Origin: OM182 bacterium MED-G28
GTDB lineage: Bacteria; Pseudomonadota; Gammaproteobacteria; Pseudomonadales; Pseudohongiellaceae
Length of the DNA: 64,000 bases
Direction of reading: 5' to 3'
Assembly: GCA_002457215.1 (NCBI GenBank)
Contig: NTJZ01000002.1
Location: 295,788 to 359,787 of the forward strand
The notes under the pieces were generated by a model that had not been told where the DNA came from, did not search any database, and saw only the letters and a list, made by a program, of their open reading frames with translations. Both the position numbers and the translations under genes were made by a program. Below, one piece after another: positions 16,684-25,329 of this stretch; the first letter of the stretch is position 1; each line of letters starts with the position of its first letter.

Positions 16684-17361
16684 ATGAAGTTTGTTCAGAT
16701 ACGAGCGCGTGCGGAAAAGCGAAAGGGAGTTGTAGGACTAAAAAAACTCTTACCAAAGAACTTAGCACCTAAAAAGTTAGAATTCCTCGGTGATGGTCGC
16801 TATTTGGCCATGATGACGAAGGTTGTCAATCAAGCTGGATTCAGTTGGAAAGTGATTGAAAATAAATGGCCAGAGTTTGAAGAAGCTTTTTTTAAATTTG
16901 ACCCTAACAAACTGGGCTTACTATCACCGGAGCAATGGGAGGCCTACACGGCTGATCGTAGAGTTGTTCGCAATTGGCAAAAAATTAGAGCCCTTCGAGA
17001 AAATGTGTTTTTTATACAAGAAACTGTTCGAGAGTTTGGTAGTTTCGGAAAATTTATGGCGAACTGGCCCGCTACCAACCAGATTGGATTGATGGATTAT
17101 TTGAAAAGAAACGGCTCCCGCCTAGGTGGAAATTCTGGGATGTACTTTTTGCGCAGGGTTGGCAAAGATGGTTTTATTCTGTCTAAAGACGTAGTTGTCA
17201 CATTGAAGAGTGCTGGGCTTGATATAGCTGAGCGTCCCACTAGTCAACGAGATTTAAAAAAAGTACAGGATCAATTCAACGAGTGGCATGAGGAAACAAA
17301 ACTGCCCTTTAGTCACTTGAGTCGAATAGCGGCATGTTCAGTGGGTGAGAATTTTCTGTAA
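16684..17361 (+). CDS. DNA-3-methyladenine glycosylase I-like protein
   Basis: This 225-residue cytoplasmic protein contains D-G-R-Y-L-A-M-M-T-K-V-V-N-Q-A-G-F-S-W-K-V-I-E-type residues near 38-60. It also has F-x-x-F-D-P-N-K, D-R-R-V-V-R-N-W-Q-K-I-R-A-L and G-S-R-L-G-G-N-S-G-M-Y-F-L-R-R-V-G-K-D. These match the order of motifs in the Tag/HhH-GPD group of alkylation-repair glycosylases. The N-terminus lacks the usual Cys-rich start of E. coli Tag, and the zinc ligands at the C-terminus are not obvious, so it belongs to a divergent branch. Substrate activity is inferred, not shown. Confidence 0.7.
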   Translation: MKFVQIRARAEKRKGVVGLKKLLPKNLAPKKLEFLGDGRYLAMMTKVVNQAGFSWKVIENKWPEFEEAFFKFDPNKLGLLSPEQWEAYTADRRVVRNWQKIRALRENVFFIQETVREFGSFGKFMANWPATNQIGLMDYLKRNGSRLGGNSGMYFLRRVGKDGFILSKDVVVTLKSAGLDIAERPTSQRDLKKVQDQFNEWHEETKLPFSHLSRIAACSVGENFL

Positions 17362-17392
17362 ATAGGCACTCGCTGAGGAATGTAAATTAGTC

Positions 17393-17926
17393 ATGTATGC
17401 TAGAGCTCTATCTCGGTTAAACAAAACGACTTCACTGCGAAAACAAATCCTTTATCCGGTGCTTTTTTCCTTAGTCGCCACGGGGTTTATTCTCGGTCTA
17501 ACTTATCTTCTGAATCCTAATACGGTTCTCGACATAAATGATTCTGAAAGTATAGAAACTGCACCTTGGGTTGTAGCGATTTTTTTAGGCCCACCTATTG
17601 AAACTTTTCTATTTCAAACGCTTTTATTATTGGTAGTAAAACGCATTACAGAATTGTGGGGGCAAGCAGACAATTGGTTCCCTGCATTTTTAGTGACTTC
17701 TACTGTTTTCGCAACCGCTCATGGAGTTATGGAAAGTTCATTGTATTTGGCATTTATTAATACTTTGACGCGAGCGCCTTTAGCGATTGCCTTGGCGTTA
17801 CTTGCTATATCCCAAAGAACCCAGAAAAGGGGTAGGCCGTTTCTCACAGTTACCCTGGCTCATGGTTTTTATAATTTAATGGTCTTTTTCCTGGTTATAA
17901 GCTTAAATTTATTGTTGCTAGCTTAG
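17393..17926 (+). CDS. CPBP-like integral membrane protein (divergent)
   Basis: The protein has 177 residues with about four hydrophobic helices. The spacing of P-P-I-E-T-F-L-F-Q, F-A-T-A-H-G and T-L-A-H-G-F-Y-N-L is that of CPBP/Abi-type intramembrane proteases. The canonical E-E-x-x-x-R motif is reduced to a single Glu with Gln near the Arg position. The two His elements and the H-x-x-x-N element are kept. Activity is therefore uncertain. It shares no obvious function with its neighbours. Confidence 0.6.
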   Translation: MYARALSRLNKTTSLRKQILYPVLFSLVATGFILGLTYLLNPNTVLDINDSESIETAPWVVAIFLGPPIETFLFQTLLLLVVKRITELWGQADNWFPAFLVTSTVFATAHGVMESSLYLAFINTLTRAPLAIALALLAISQRTQKRGRPFLTVTLAHGFYNLMVFFLVISLNLLLLA

Positions 17927-17979
17927 ATCAATATGCGGAATACAATAATCAGCGTAATTAACTGCCAAGAATCTAAATT

Positions 17980-18903
17980 ATGATTTCACGCCCTCTAATC
18001 ATTTTGCTATTTGCGCTTATGAGCAATCTATTATTGGCTCAAGCCGACCCTTATATCTACGTGCTAGGAGTTGTGCAAGATGCTGGGTATCCCCAAGCTG
18101 GATGTTACCAGGCACATTGTTTGCCGGCTTGGGAAAACGCCGAGCTGCGCCGAGGTGCTACCTCGATAGCTGCGGTTGATCCGGTGGCGAATAGCAAGTA
18201 TCTATTTGAAGCGACGCCGCATCTGCCAGAGCAACTCTATAATTTGGAGAGGGTCGCTCCCGATAAGCGTTATTCACTTGAGGGCATCTTCCTTACCCAT
18301 GCTCACATAGGCCACTACACTGGCTTGATGTTTTTTGGTTTCGAGTCTATGAATGCCGACAATTTGCCCGTTTATGTTATGCCTAGAATGAAAGAATACC
18401 TCAGTACTAATGGCCCATGGAGTCAGTTAGTTACCATGAATAATATTGTCTTGCGGGAACTGAAAGATCAGCAGTCGGTTAAACTTAGTAATGTAACCGT
18501 CACCCCAATGCTTGTTCCTCACAGAGATGAGTTTTCAGAAACCGTGGGCTATCAAATAAGCGGACCTAATAAAACTGCGCTATTTATCCCTGACATCAAT
18601 AAGTGGGAGATTTGGGATCGCAGCATTATTGAAGAGATACGCGCAGTGGACTATGCCTTGGTTGACGCGACGTTTTTCGATGGCAACGAACTACCGGGCA
18701 GAAACATCGCCGATATTCCGCACCCTTTTGTCGTCGAAAGCATGGAAATGTTTGAAGAATTGGCAGCAGGGGATAAAGCGAAAGTTTGGTTTATTCATCT
18801 CAACCACAGCAACCCATTGTTAAATCGAGAAAGTGAAGCTTATAAGCGGGTTACTGCTCAAGGTTTTAATGTGGCGCGAGAGGGGGATCGTCTCCCCCTC
18901 TAA
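17980..18903 (+). CDS. Exported PqqB-like metallo-beta-lactamase-fold protein
   Basis: This 307-residue protein has a Sec signal cleaved near L-L-L-A-Q at about 20. The segment Y-V-L-G-V-V-Q-D-A-G-Y-P-Q-A-G-C followed by a second Cys four residues later is the PqqB N-terminal signature. T-H-A-H-I-G-H-Y-T-G-L is the metal loop, with Gly in place of the usual Asp. The late H-L-N-H-S-N-P element is also PqqB-like. Classical PqqB is cytoplasmic and acts in PQQ biosynthesis. An exported relative with no pqqA, pqqC, pqqD or pqqE nearby probably has another hydrolytic or oxygenase role. The two PQQ enzymes in this window make a link tempting but unproven. Confidence 0.8.
   Translation: MISRPLIILLFALMSNLLLAQADPYIYVLGVVQDAGYPQAGCYQAHCLPAWENAELRRGATSIAAVDPVANSKYLFEATPHLPEQLYNLERVAPDKRYSLEGIFLTHAHIGHYTGLMFFGFESMNADNLPVYVMPRMKEYLSTNGPWSQLVTMNNIVLRELKDQQSVKLSNVTVTPMLVPHRDEFSETVGYQISGPNKTALFIPDINKWEIWDRSIIEEIRAVDYALVDATFFDGNELPGRNIADIPHPFVVESMEMFEELAAGDKAKVWFIHLNHSNPLLNRESEAYKRVTAQGFNVAREGDRLPL
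18879..18901. terminator. Hairpin overlapping the PqqB-like stop codon
   Basis: The arms AGAGGGGGA (18879-18887) and TCCCCCTCT (18893-18901) form a 9-bp GC-rich stem with a five-base loop. The stem covers the last codons of the PqqB-like gene and the first base of its stop codon. The convergent serine hydrolase gene ends at 18924. No T-run follows, so it is terminator-like rather than a proven terminator. Confidence 0.5.
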
Positions 18904-18923
18904 GTTTCAAAATCTACGAGACT

Positions 18924-20189
18924 CTAATCAATAATAGCCTGCTGAATAGCGTTTTCGAAATCATACTGAGTTCGCCCGTGCGGTTGCTGTAGTAAAAGGA
19001 CACCGGTTAAAGCTTCTTCTGGGTCCGTCCATGTTCTAGTGCCGAATGCGCCCATCCAACCAAATGCGCCAGCACTGCGACGCGCGCCAGCGGCGACAGG
19101 ATCTTCTGTAACATAAACTGTATAGCCAAACCCCAGTCCGTCCTGAACGCGACCGATACCGTTGTATAGGCCGCCAGCCTGATCGCTGCTCATCATCTCG
19201 ATGGTGCGAGGGCTAAGTAGGCGGTTGCCAAATAGCTCTCCACCGTTAACCAGCATCTGTTCAAATTTAAGGTAATCCTCTGCAGTGCTGTTAAGCCCTG
19301 CAGAAGCCGAAAAATAATTAGTGGTGCGATCGAAAAATGGAGACATATCACGACCATGTATAGCGACTCGCCGATCGCTGTATTCTTCTGGCACATTAAA
19401 CCAAGTGTTGTTCATATCTAAGGGTTCAAATATGCGTTCTTGTAGGAATTCATCAAAGGGTTGCTCGGACACAATTTCTATTATACGTGCGACAACATCT
19501 AAACCGACTAAACCGCTATAACTCCACCGCTCACCCGGTTGGAAATCTAAAGCCCCAGAGGCATAACGGGACATTTCAGTTTCTAAGGTTCTATCTGATG
19601 GTAGTGGGAATGGTGCTTGTATTCCTGAGAGAGTTCCAAGTCCTCCCGTACCCAACCCTGATGTATGAGTAAGTAGGTCATGGATAGTGATTTCCCGTTT
19701 CGCCGGGACTAAGCGATGCTCAGGAATATTTGTTCGGTCTACTCGTCGAGGGCTAATGTTTTCGTCAATCGAGTCTTTAAGTACCGCTACTTGTAGGTCT
19801 GCGAATTCCGGTAAGTACATGGACACAGGGTCTTCAGGGCGAATCAGACCTTCTTCGATCATCATCATTGCGGCAACGCCGAGTACTGGTTTGCTGGAAC
19901 TCATCATGATGAAGATGGAATCTTCTTGCATAGGCCTTTCGTTCTCAACATCCATTAATCCATGAGCTTTAAAATGTACAAGCTTGCCATGGCGAGCTAC
20001 GGCAGTTACGGCGCCCTGGATATCTCCAGCCTCGATATGCCTTTGCATCACGGTATTAATTTGTTCAAGTCGTACTGATGACATACCAACTTCTTCGGGA
20101 GAAGAAGCCCATGGAATTTCTGCAGCACTTACTATCTGCGAGAGCAGTAAGCCAGCACTGGAAATGACGATTAATGCAATTTTTTTCAT
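18924..20189 (-). CDS. Exported serine hydrolase, class C beta-lactamase/esterase family
   Basis: The protein has 421 residues with a Sec signal cleaved near V-S-A-A at about 23. The penicillin-binding fold is shown by S-x-x-K at Ser97-Lys100 (S-S-S-K), a Y-S-G element near 217 (the Y-x-N position with Gly instead of Asn) and the C-terminal region around F-G-W-M-G-A-F-G-T-R-T, which replaces K-T-G. T-H-T-S-G-L is the usual conserved loop. This is the EstB/beta-lactamase-related group, typically esterases or peptidases rather than resistance enzymes. It is convergent with the PqqB-like gene. Confidence 0.88.
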   Translation of the reverse strand: MKKIALIVISSAGLLLSQIVSAAEIPWASSPEEVGMSSVRLEQINTVMQRHIEAGDIQGAVTAVARHGKLVHFKAHGLMDVENERPMQEDSIFIMMSSSKPVLGVAAMMMIEEGLIRPEDPVSMYLPEFADLQVAVLKDSIDENISPRRVDRTNIPEHRLVPAKREITIHDLLTHTSGLGTGGLGTLSGIQAPFPLPSDRTLETEMSRYASGALDFQPGERWSYSGLVGLDVVARIIEIVSEQPFDEFLQERIFEPLDMNNTWFNVPEEYSDRRVAIHGRDMSPFFDRTTNYFSASAGLNSTAEDYLKFEQMLVNGGELFGNRLLSPRTIEMMSSDQAGGLYNGIGRVQDGLGFGYTVYVTEDPVAAGARRSAGAFGWMGAFGTRTWTDPEEALTGVLLLQQPHGRTQYDFENAIQQAIID

Positions 20190-20524
20190 CGAAAATTCCT
20201 CTTCGTTTATAGCTTTTTATTGTTATTAGCAGTGTTTAGTCTGTGAAAAAGTCACCACCTTTATACCATAACAATAAAACTGTAGCTTTGTTCTCGTAAT
20301 ATTTGAAACAGCTCGGCTTGCCAGAGAGACAGTTTAGCGTTTTGTGTGTCTTCACCTAATATGAGTAAGCGATAGTTTATAGCCGCCAAACTAAAGCACA
20401 AAAAAATTTTTCACCCGCAAGCGCTCACTGCACGCTGGTTTGCCACAGTTGATGTGGTAGCATAAGTGCCAATTATTTGTGAATCGTTACGCTATTCTGT
20501 TACAGAAATAAAAAAGGAAACCTC
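20190..20524. other. 335-bp intergenic region between divergent genes
   Basis: It lies between the serine hydrolase (minus) and the alpha/beta hydrolase (plus) and should contain both promoters. I see an AAGGAA ribosome-binding sequence just before 20525 but no convincing promoter pair, repeat or small gene. Confidence 0.4.
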
Positions 20525-21451
20525 ATGCTAAAACGACTTAATTATATAGTATCTTGCTGTGGTTTATTTGCCGTAACTTGTGCAAACTTGCATGTCGCTG
20601 CGCAAGACGTTGCTGAGCTAGTTGACCATCGCTATGCTGATAATGAGGGTGTGGAGATTCACTATGCTGTTATGGGTGATGGACCCTTAATGGTCATGAT
20701 CCATGGTTTCCCAGATTATTGGTACACCTGGCGCTATCAAATGAAGACCTTGGCTGATGATTATACTTTGGCGGCGCTAGATACTCGAGGTTATAACCTG
20801 AGCGATCAGCCAAGCGGTGTAGAAAGCTATGATCTTCAAGTGCTCATAAATGATGTAGCCTCTGTCATTAGAGCGGAAGGCAAAGAAAGCGCAATTATCG
20901 TAGGCCATGACTGGGGAGGGGGTATTGCTTGGACTTTTGCTGCCCACAAGCCAGAGATGACCGAGCAACTAATCATAATGAACCTTCCCCACCCTCGGGG
21001 GTTGGTACGGGAACTTGCCCTATTCGGGCAGCAGCATGAAAATTCACAGTACGCGCGTAATTTTCAACTACCAAATTCCCATCAGAGCATTGCAGCAGAC
21101 GGCCTTGCGACTGCATTGGCTCGGGGCGATGAGGACATACGGGCAAGCTATTTGGAGGCATTTAGCCGGTCCAGCGCCGATGCCATGATGAACTACTACC
21201 GAGCCAATTATCCTCGAGACCCCTATGACTCGGGCACTTTTGCGGAATTACCTGAAGTGCAAGCCCCGGTATTGCAGTTCCATGGTCTACTGGATACTGC
21301 CTTGCTCCCTGGTGCACTAAATGACACGTGGGAGTACTTGGCTGCTGATTGGACGCTTATGACCATCCCTGGCGCTAGTCATTGGCCGCATCATGAAAGA
21401 CCTGATATGGTCAGCAACATGATGAGAGCTTGGTTAGGTCTGCACCGTTAA
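20525..21451 (+). CDS. Exported epoxide hydrolase-like alpha/beta hydrolase
   Basis: This 308-residue protein has a Sec signal (cleavage near HVAA-Q at about 27). The oxyanion motif is H-G-F-P-D. The nucleophile elbow is G-H-D-W-G-G with Asp129, which marks the epoxide hydrolase/dehalogenase group rather than Ser esterases. L-D-T-R-G-Y follows strand 4. The later acid (G-L-L-D-T) and the His in A-S-H-W-P-H-H-E-R-P complete the triad. It has an H-G-F-P oxyanion motif, more like soluble epoxide hydrolases than haloalkane dehalogenases. Export of this enzyme is less common. It lies 125 bp upstream of the DUF1592 operon. Confidence 0.85.
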   Translation: MLKRLNYIVSCCGLFAVTCANLHVAAQDVAELVDHRYADNEGVEIHYAVMGDGPLMVMIHGFPDYWYTWRYQMKTLADDYTLAALDTRGYNLSDQPSGVESYDLQVLINDVASVIRAEGKESAIIVGHDWGGGIAWTFAAHKPEMTEQLIIMNLPHPRGLVRELALFGQQHENSQYARNFQLPNSHQSIAADGLATALARGDEDIRASYLEAFSRSSADAMMNYYRANYPRDPYDSGTFAELPEVQAPVLQFHGLLDTALLPGALNDTWEYLAADWTLMTIPGASHWPHHERPDMVSNMMRAWLGLHR

Positions 21452-21576
21452 AAAGCTGTGTAAAAAGAGGGTATAATCTTATCCTACTGCACTTAGTGTA
21501 GGTCTGCTTTCCTAAAAAACTTACTTGTAGTAAGAATAAAAACAGATCGAAAAATAGATCGAGGGAGAGAAAAAAC

Positions 21577-23970
21577 GTGCTACGAAGTTTAACGCTATCC
21601 GGCGTATTACTTGGGCTTGGTGCCATTTTTCCTGTGCAGCTTGTTGCGCAGGATTCAGCAGATTGGCAGCGTGCTTTTCTCAACCAATACTGTATTGCGT
21701 GCCATAATGATGTCACACGAGAGGCCAATTTCACCTTACAAACTATCGCGTTAGACCAAGTCGGTCATCGCCTTGATGAAATAGGTATTTGGGAGAATGT
21801 AGTTCTTAAATTGCGGGCTAGAGAAATGCCTCCTCCCGGAATGCCGCGCCCAGATGCGCCAGCCTATGATAGGCTAGCCGCCTGGCTTGAAACTTCCCTT
21901 GATGATGCAGCGGCGGCCTCACCGAATCCGGGGCAACCAGTCGTCCATCGACTTAACCGTGCAGAATACACTAATGCAATCCGCGACCTACTGGCTTTGG
22001 AGATCGATGATCGCGAATATTTGCCTGCGGATGATTCTGGGTATGGGTTTGACAATATCGGCGATGTACTGACACTCTCGCCAAGCCTGCTTGAGCGATA
22101 CATGATCGCAGCGGCTAAGATTAGTCAGCTTGCAGTCGGCGATCCTAATTTACTTCCTACTGTGCAAACTTATGAGATGCGTCCGACTCTACTTCAGTCA
22201 GGCCGCATGAGTGAAGAGCAGCCATTTGGAACACGGGGTGGAAATACGATTTCGCACTATTTCCCATTAGATGGTGAGTACCATGTAAAAATTCGACTTG
22301 CCCGAACACATGCCAATCAAATTATCGGATTAGTAGAACCCCAAGATATCGAAGTTAGGTTTGACCGCTCACGCATCGCAGATTACACAGTCGGCGGCGA
22401 TGGCATTATCAACCCATGGGCTGCTGTTATGTATGCTTCTGAGTATGAACAAACTGCCGATGATCATCTTGAATTACGACTAGAAAATATCGAAGCTGGA
22501 GCACATTCAATTACCGTCGCCTTCCCAGAAAAGCGGGGCATGGTTGAAGGTATTTTAGAGCCAGCACTCTCTACTGCTTCTTATGAGTTCGCTGGAGATC
22601 GAGACATGCCAATGGCACTGGGCAGTATCGAGATATATGGTCCTTATAATGCCGCCAAGCCAGTTAGCACCCCGAGCCGAAGGAAATTATTTAGTTGCGA
22701 ACCAAACGGAACCATTACTGGGGACCGAGCTTGTGCTTCACAAATCCTCTCAACATTAGCTCGTAATGCGTTTCGCAGACCAGTAACTGACGATGATCTC
22801 GGTATACTGCTGTCTTTTTTTGCGAGTGGCGAAGCAGAAGGCGGTTTTGAGCGTGGTATACAGCGGGCACTGCGCGCAATTTTAGTTGATCCAGAGTTTC
22901 TATTTCGTATCGAAGGAACACCAAGTGATACGATGCCCTCCGAGGCTTACCAAATAACTGATGTCGAATTAGCGTCGCGCCTATCATTTTTTCTCTGGAG
23001 CTCAATCCCAGATGAAGAGCTTCTAGCATTGGCAGAGCAGGGAAAACTTAGCGAGCCGATAGTATTGAGAAGTCAGGTTGCGCGTATGCTCGCAGATCCG
23101 CGCTCTTCGGCATTGATTGAAAACTTTACCGGGCAATGGTTATATCTTCGGAACCTCCCGGGTCTAACGCCTGATCCTGATGCTTTTCCGGAGTTTGATG
23201 ACAATCTGCGTGAAGCATTCAGGCGTGAAACAGAAATGTTTGTAGAGAGTCAAATACGTAATGACAATAACGTACTAGAACTCCTTACAGCGGACTACAC
23301 TTTTTTGAATGAACGCCTTGCACGTCACTATGGAGTAAGTGGAGTTTATGGTAATCATTTTCGCAAAATCGCATTCCTCGATAATCAGCGAGGCGGGTTA
23401 CTAGGGCAGGGCAGCATATTGGCAGCTACTTCATACCCAAACCGCACATCGCCAACACTCCGTGGTAAATGGGTTTTGGATAATCTTCTCGGTGCCCCAC
23501 CGCCACCCCCGCCACCGAACATCCCTGATTTGGAAGATAGCGATGCTATTAGTCCGCGTTCAGTGCGAGAAAGGTTGGAGGCTCATCGTACCAACCCAGT
23601 TTGTGCAAGCTGCCATTCCAGAATGGACCCATTTGGTTTAGCTCTAGAACCATTCGATGCCATCGGTGGACTGCGAACCCATGACGGCGGCGAACTTATC
23701 GATGCCTCTGCGAGTCTGCCAGACGGGTCAAGCTTTACAGGCCTAGCCGGTGTCAGAGACTATCTCCTAGGTAGTGAGGAGCGATTCGTCGCCACGCTCT
23801 CTAAGAAACTGCTAACCTATGCTTTAGGTCGCGGTCTCGAAGATTATGATCCACCTGCAGTGCGGCGCATTGTTCGAACAGCAGCAGACGACAACTATAG
23901 TTGGTCATCGATTGTGCTTGGCATTGTCGAAAGCGTTCCCTTTCAAATGAGGAGGTCACAAGAACCATGA
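21577..23970 (+). CDS. Exported DUF1587/1592/1588/1585 protein with planctomycete-type cytochrome motifs
   Basis: The start is GTG at 21577 behind a GAGGGAGAG sequence. The protein has 797 residues. A Sec signal is followed by a PSCyt1-like heme motif C-I-A-C-H (39-43). The series of domains of unknown function follows: DUF1587 (V-H-R-L-N-R-A-E-Y-T-N-A-I-R-D-L-L), a carbohydrate-binding-like middle section, DUF1595 and DUF1592 (F-R-R-P-V-T-D, then L-A-S-R-L-S-F-F-L-W-S-S-I-P-D). DUF1588 (Q-G-S-I-L-A-A-T-S-Y-P-N-R-T-S-P) carries a Pro-rich loop, and C-A-S-C-H (676-680) is followed by DUF1585. Such proteins are frequent in Planctomycetes and are usually paired with DUF1552. A periplasmic redox role is inferred. 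The stop is coupled to the next gene in ATGA. Confidence 0.9.
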   Translation: MLRSLTLSGVLLGLGAIFPVQLVAQDSADWQRAFLNQYCIACHNDVTREANFTLQTIALDQVGHRLDEIGIWENVVLKLRAREMPPPGMPRPDAPAYDRLAAWLETSLDDAAAASPNPGQPVVHRLNRAEYTNAIRDLLALEIDDREYLPADDSGYGFDNIGDVLTLSPSLLERYMIAAAKISQLAVGDPNLLPTVQTYEMRPTLLQSGRMSEEQPFGTRGGNTISHYFPLDGEYHVKIRLARTHANQIIGLVEPQDIEVRFDRSRIADYTVGGDGIINPWAAVMYASEYEQTADDHLELRLENIEAGAHSITVAFPEKRGMVEGILEPALSTASYEFAGDRDMPMALGSIEIYGPYNAAKPVSTPSRRKLFSCEPNGTITGDRACASQILSTLARNAFRRPVTDDDLGILLSFFASGEAEGGFERGIQRALRAILVDPEFLFRIEGTPSDTMPSEAYQITDVELASRLSFFLWSSIPDEELLALAEQGKLSEPIVLRSQVARMLADPRSSALIENFTGQWLYLRNLPGLTPDPDAFPEFDDNLREAFRRETEMFVESQIRNDNNVLELLTADYTFLNERLARHYGVSGVYGNHFRKIAFLDNQRGGLLGQGSILAATSYPNRTSPTLRGKWVLDNLLGAPPPPPPPNIPDLEDSDAISPRSVRERLEAHRTNPVCASCHSRMDPFGLALEPFDAIGGLRTHDGGELIDASASLPDGSSFTGLAGVRDYLLGSEERFVATLSKKLLTYALGRGLEDYDPPAVRRIVRTAADDNYSWSSIVLGIVESVPFQMRRSQEP

Positions 23971-25325
23971 TCATCACTAAAAAATATCTCCCTCGACGAA
24001 CTTTTCTGCGGGGCGTAGGTGCAGGACTTGCCTTACCGTTGTTAGATAGCATGGTGCCGGCATTAACTGCTCAAGAACTTACTGCGGCGAAACCAGTAAA
24101 GAGGCTTGGAATTGTTTATGTTCCCAATGGTGTCTATATGGATAATTGGACGCCACCTGAAGAAGGGCGCGATTTTTCACTGCCTTCAACAATGGTGCCA
24201 CTTGCCTCTTTTAAAGATCAGATGGTAGTACTAACTGGGCTTTCAAACAAAATGGGTGACGCTTGGCCTGGCGAAGGAGCAGGCGATCACGCGCGTGCGG
24301 CAGGGGCCTACTTAACAGGAGTGCATCCGAAAAAAACAGAAGGGGCAGATCTACGTGCTGGATTATCAATGGATCAAATTGTAGCGAAAGTATTGGGAGA
24401 ACATACACAGCTCTCATCACTAGAGTTATCCCTCGAATCTCGAGAAAATGTTGGTTCGTGTGACCCTGGTTATGCTTGTGCCTATGCCAATACACTTTCT
24501 TGGAGCAGCGCGACTACACCTTTACCAATGGAAAATAATCCAAGGGTTGTCTTTGAGAGATTGTTTGGCGGGAATGAAAGCACAGACCCAGAAGTATGGC
24601 GGGCCCGCCGTGAGGAAGACAGCAGTATCCTTGATGCAGTAGGCGATAAAATTGCCAAACTGCAAGGGGGCCTGGGACATCGCGACCAACTCAAATTAGA
24701 GGAGTATCTCGATTCGATTCGCAATGCCGAACGTCGTATTCAGATGGCGGAAGCTCAGAGTGAAAGAGAGTTGCCCGTAATTGAGCAGCCAGCTGGTGTG
24801 CCAGGCACCTTTCAAGAGCATGCAAAGATAATGTTCGATTTGCAATTACTGGCTTACCAAGCCGATCTGACCCGCGTAATTACGTTTATGGTTGGTCATG
24901 AAACAAGTCAACGCGCTTATCCAGAAATTGGTGTCCCTGATGCCCATCACCCACTGTCTCATCATGGTGGCAACGCAGAGAAAATTGAGAAACTCATTAG
25001 AGTCAATGCCTACCACACTGAAATGTTTGCCTACTACCTCGGCCGCATGAAAAATACAGTTGATGGTGATGGTTCACTGTTGGATAACTCTACCTTAATG
25101 TATTGTAGCGGCATGAGTGATGGTAATGGTCATAATCATCACAATTTACCTACACTAATTGTGGGTGGCGGCGGTGGTACAATCAATGGTGGCCGTCATA
25201 TTCAGTACGCCCGCGAGGATGAGACCCCGGTGACGAATCTATTTCTTGATATGTTAAACACACTTGGTATGCCGCTTGAAACATTTGGAGACAGCACTGG
25301 TAATTTAGATGTTTTAGCAGGATAA
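23967..25325 (+). CDS. Tat-exported DUF1552 protein
   Basis: The start is ATG 23967 in the ATGA overlap; an upstream in-frame extension lies inside the previous gene. The protein is about 452 residues. A Tat signal (P-R-R-T-F-L-R-G-V-G, then A-G-L-A-L-P-L-L-D-S-M) is the standard DUF1552 N-terminus. Further family features are Y-V-P-N-G-V-Y-M, L-T-G-L-S-N-K, H-A-R-A-A-G-A-Y-L-T-G, and the C-terminal H-H-x-L-S-H-H and G-M-S-D-G-N-x-H-N-H-H-N-L-P. The His-rich ends suggest metal binding similar to alkaline-phosphatase/DUF1501-like folds. The biochemical function of the family is not established. It is the partner of the DUF1592 protein. Confidence 0.9.
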   Translation: MIITKKYLPRRTFLRGVGAGLALPLLDSMVPALTAQELTAAKPVKRLGIVYVPNGVYMDNWTPPEEGRDFSLPSTMVPLASFKDQMVVLTGLSNKMGDAWPGEGAGDHARAAGAYLTGVHPKKTEGADLRAGLSMDQIVAKVLGEHTQLSSLELSLESRENVGSCDPGYACAYANTLSWSSATTPLPMENNPRVVFERLFGGNESTDPEVWRARREEDSSILDAVGDKIAKLQGGLGHRDQLKLEEYLDSIRNAERRIQMAEAQSERELPVIEQPAGVPGTFQEHAKIMFDLQLLAYQADLTRVITFMVGHETSQRAYPEIGVPDAHHPLSHHGGNAEKIEKLIRVNAYHTEMFAYYLGRMKNTVDGDGSLLDNSTLMYCSGMSDGNGHNHHNLPTLIVGGGGGTINGGRHIQYAREDETPVTNLFLDMLNTLGMPLETFGDSTGNLDVLAG

Positions 25326-25329
25326 AATA

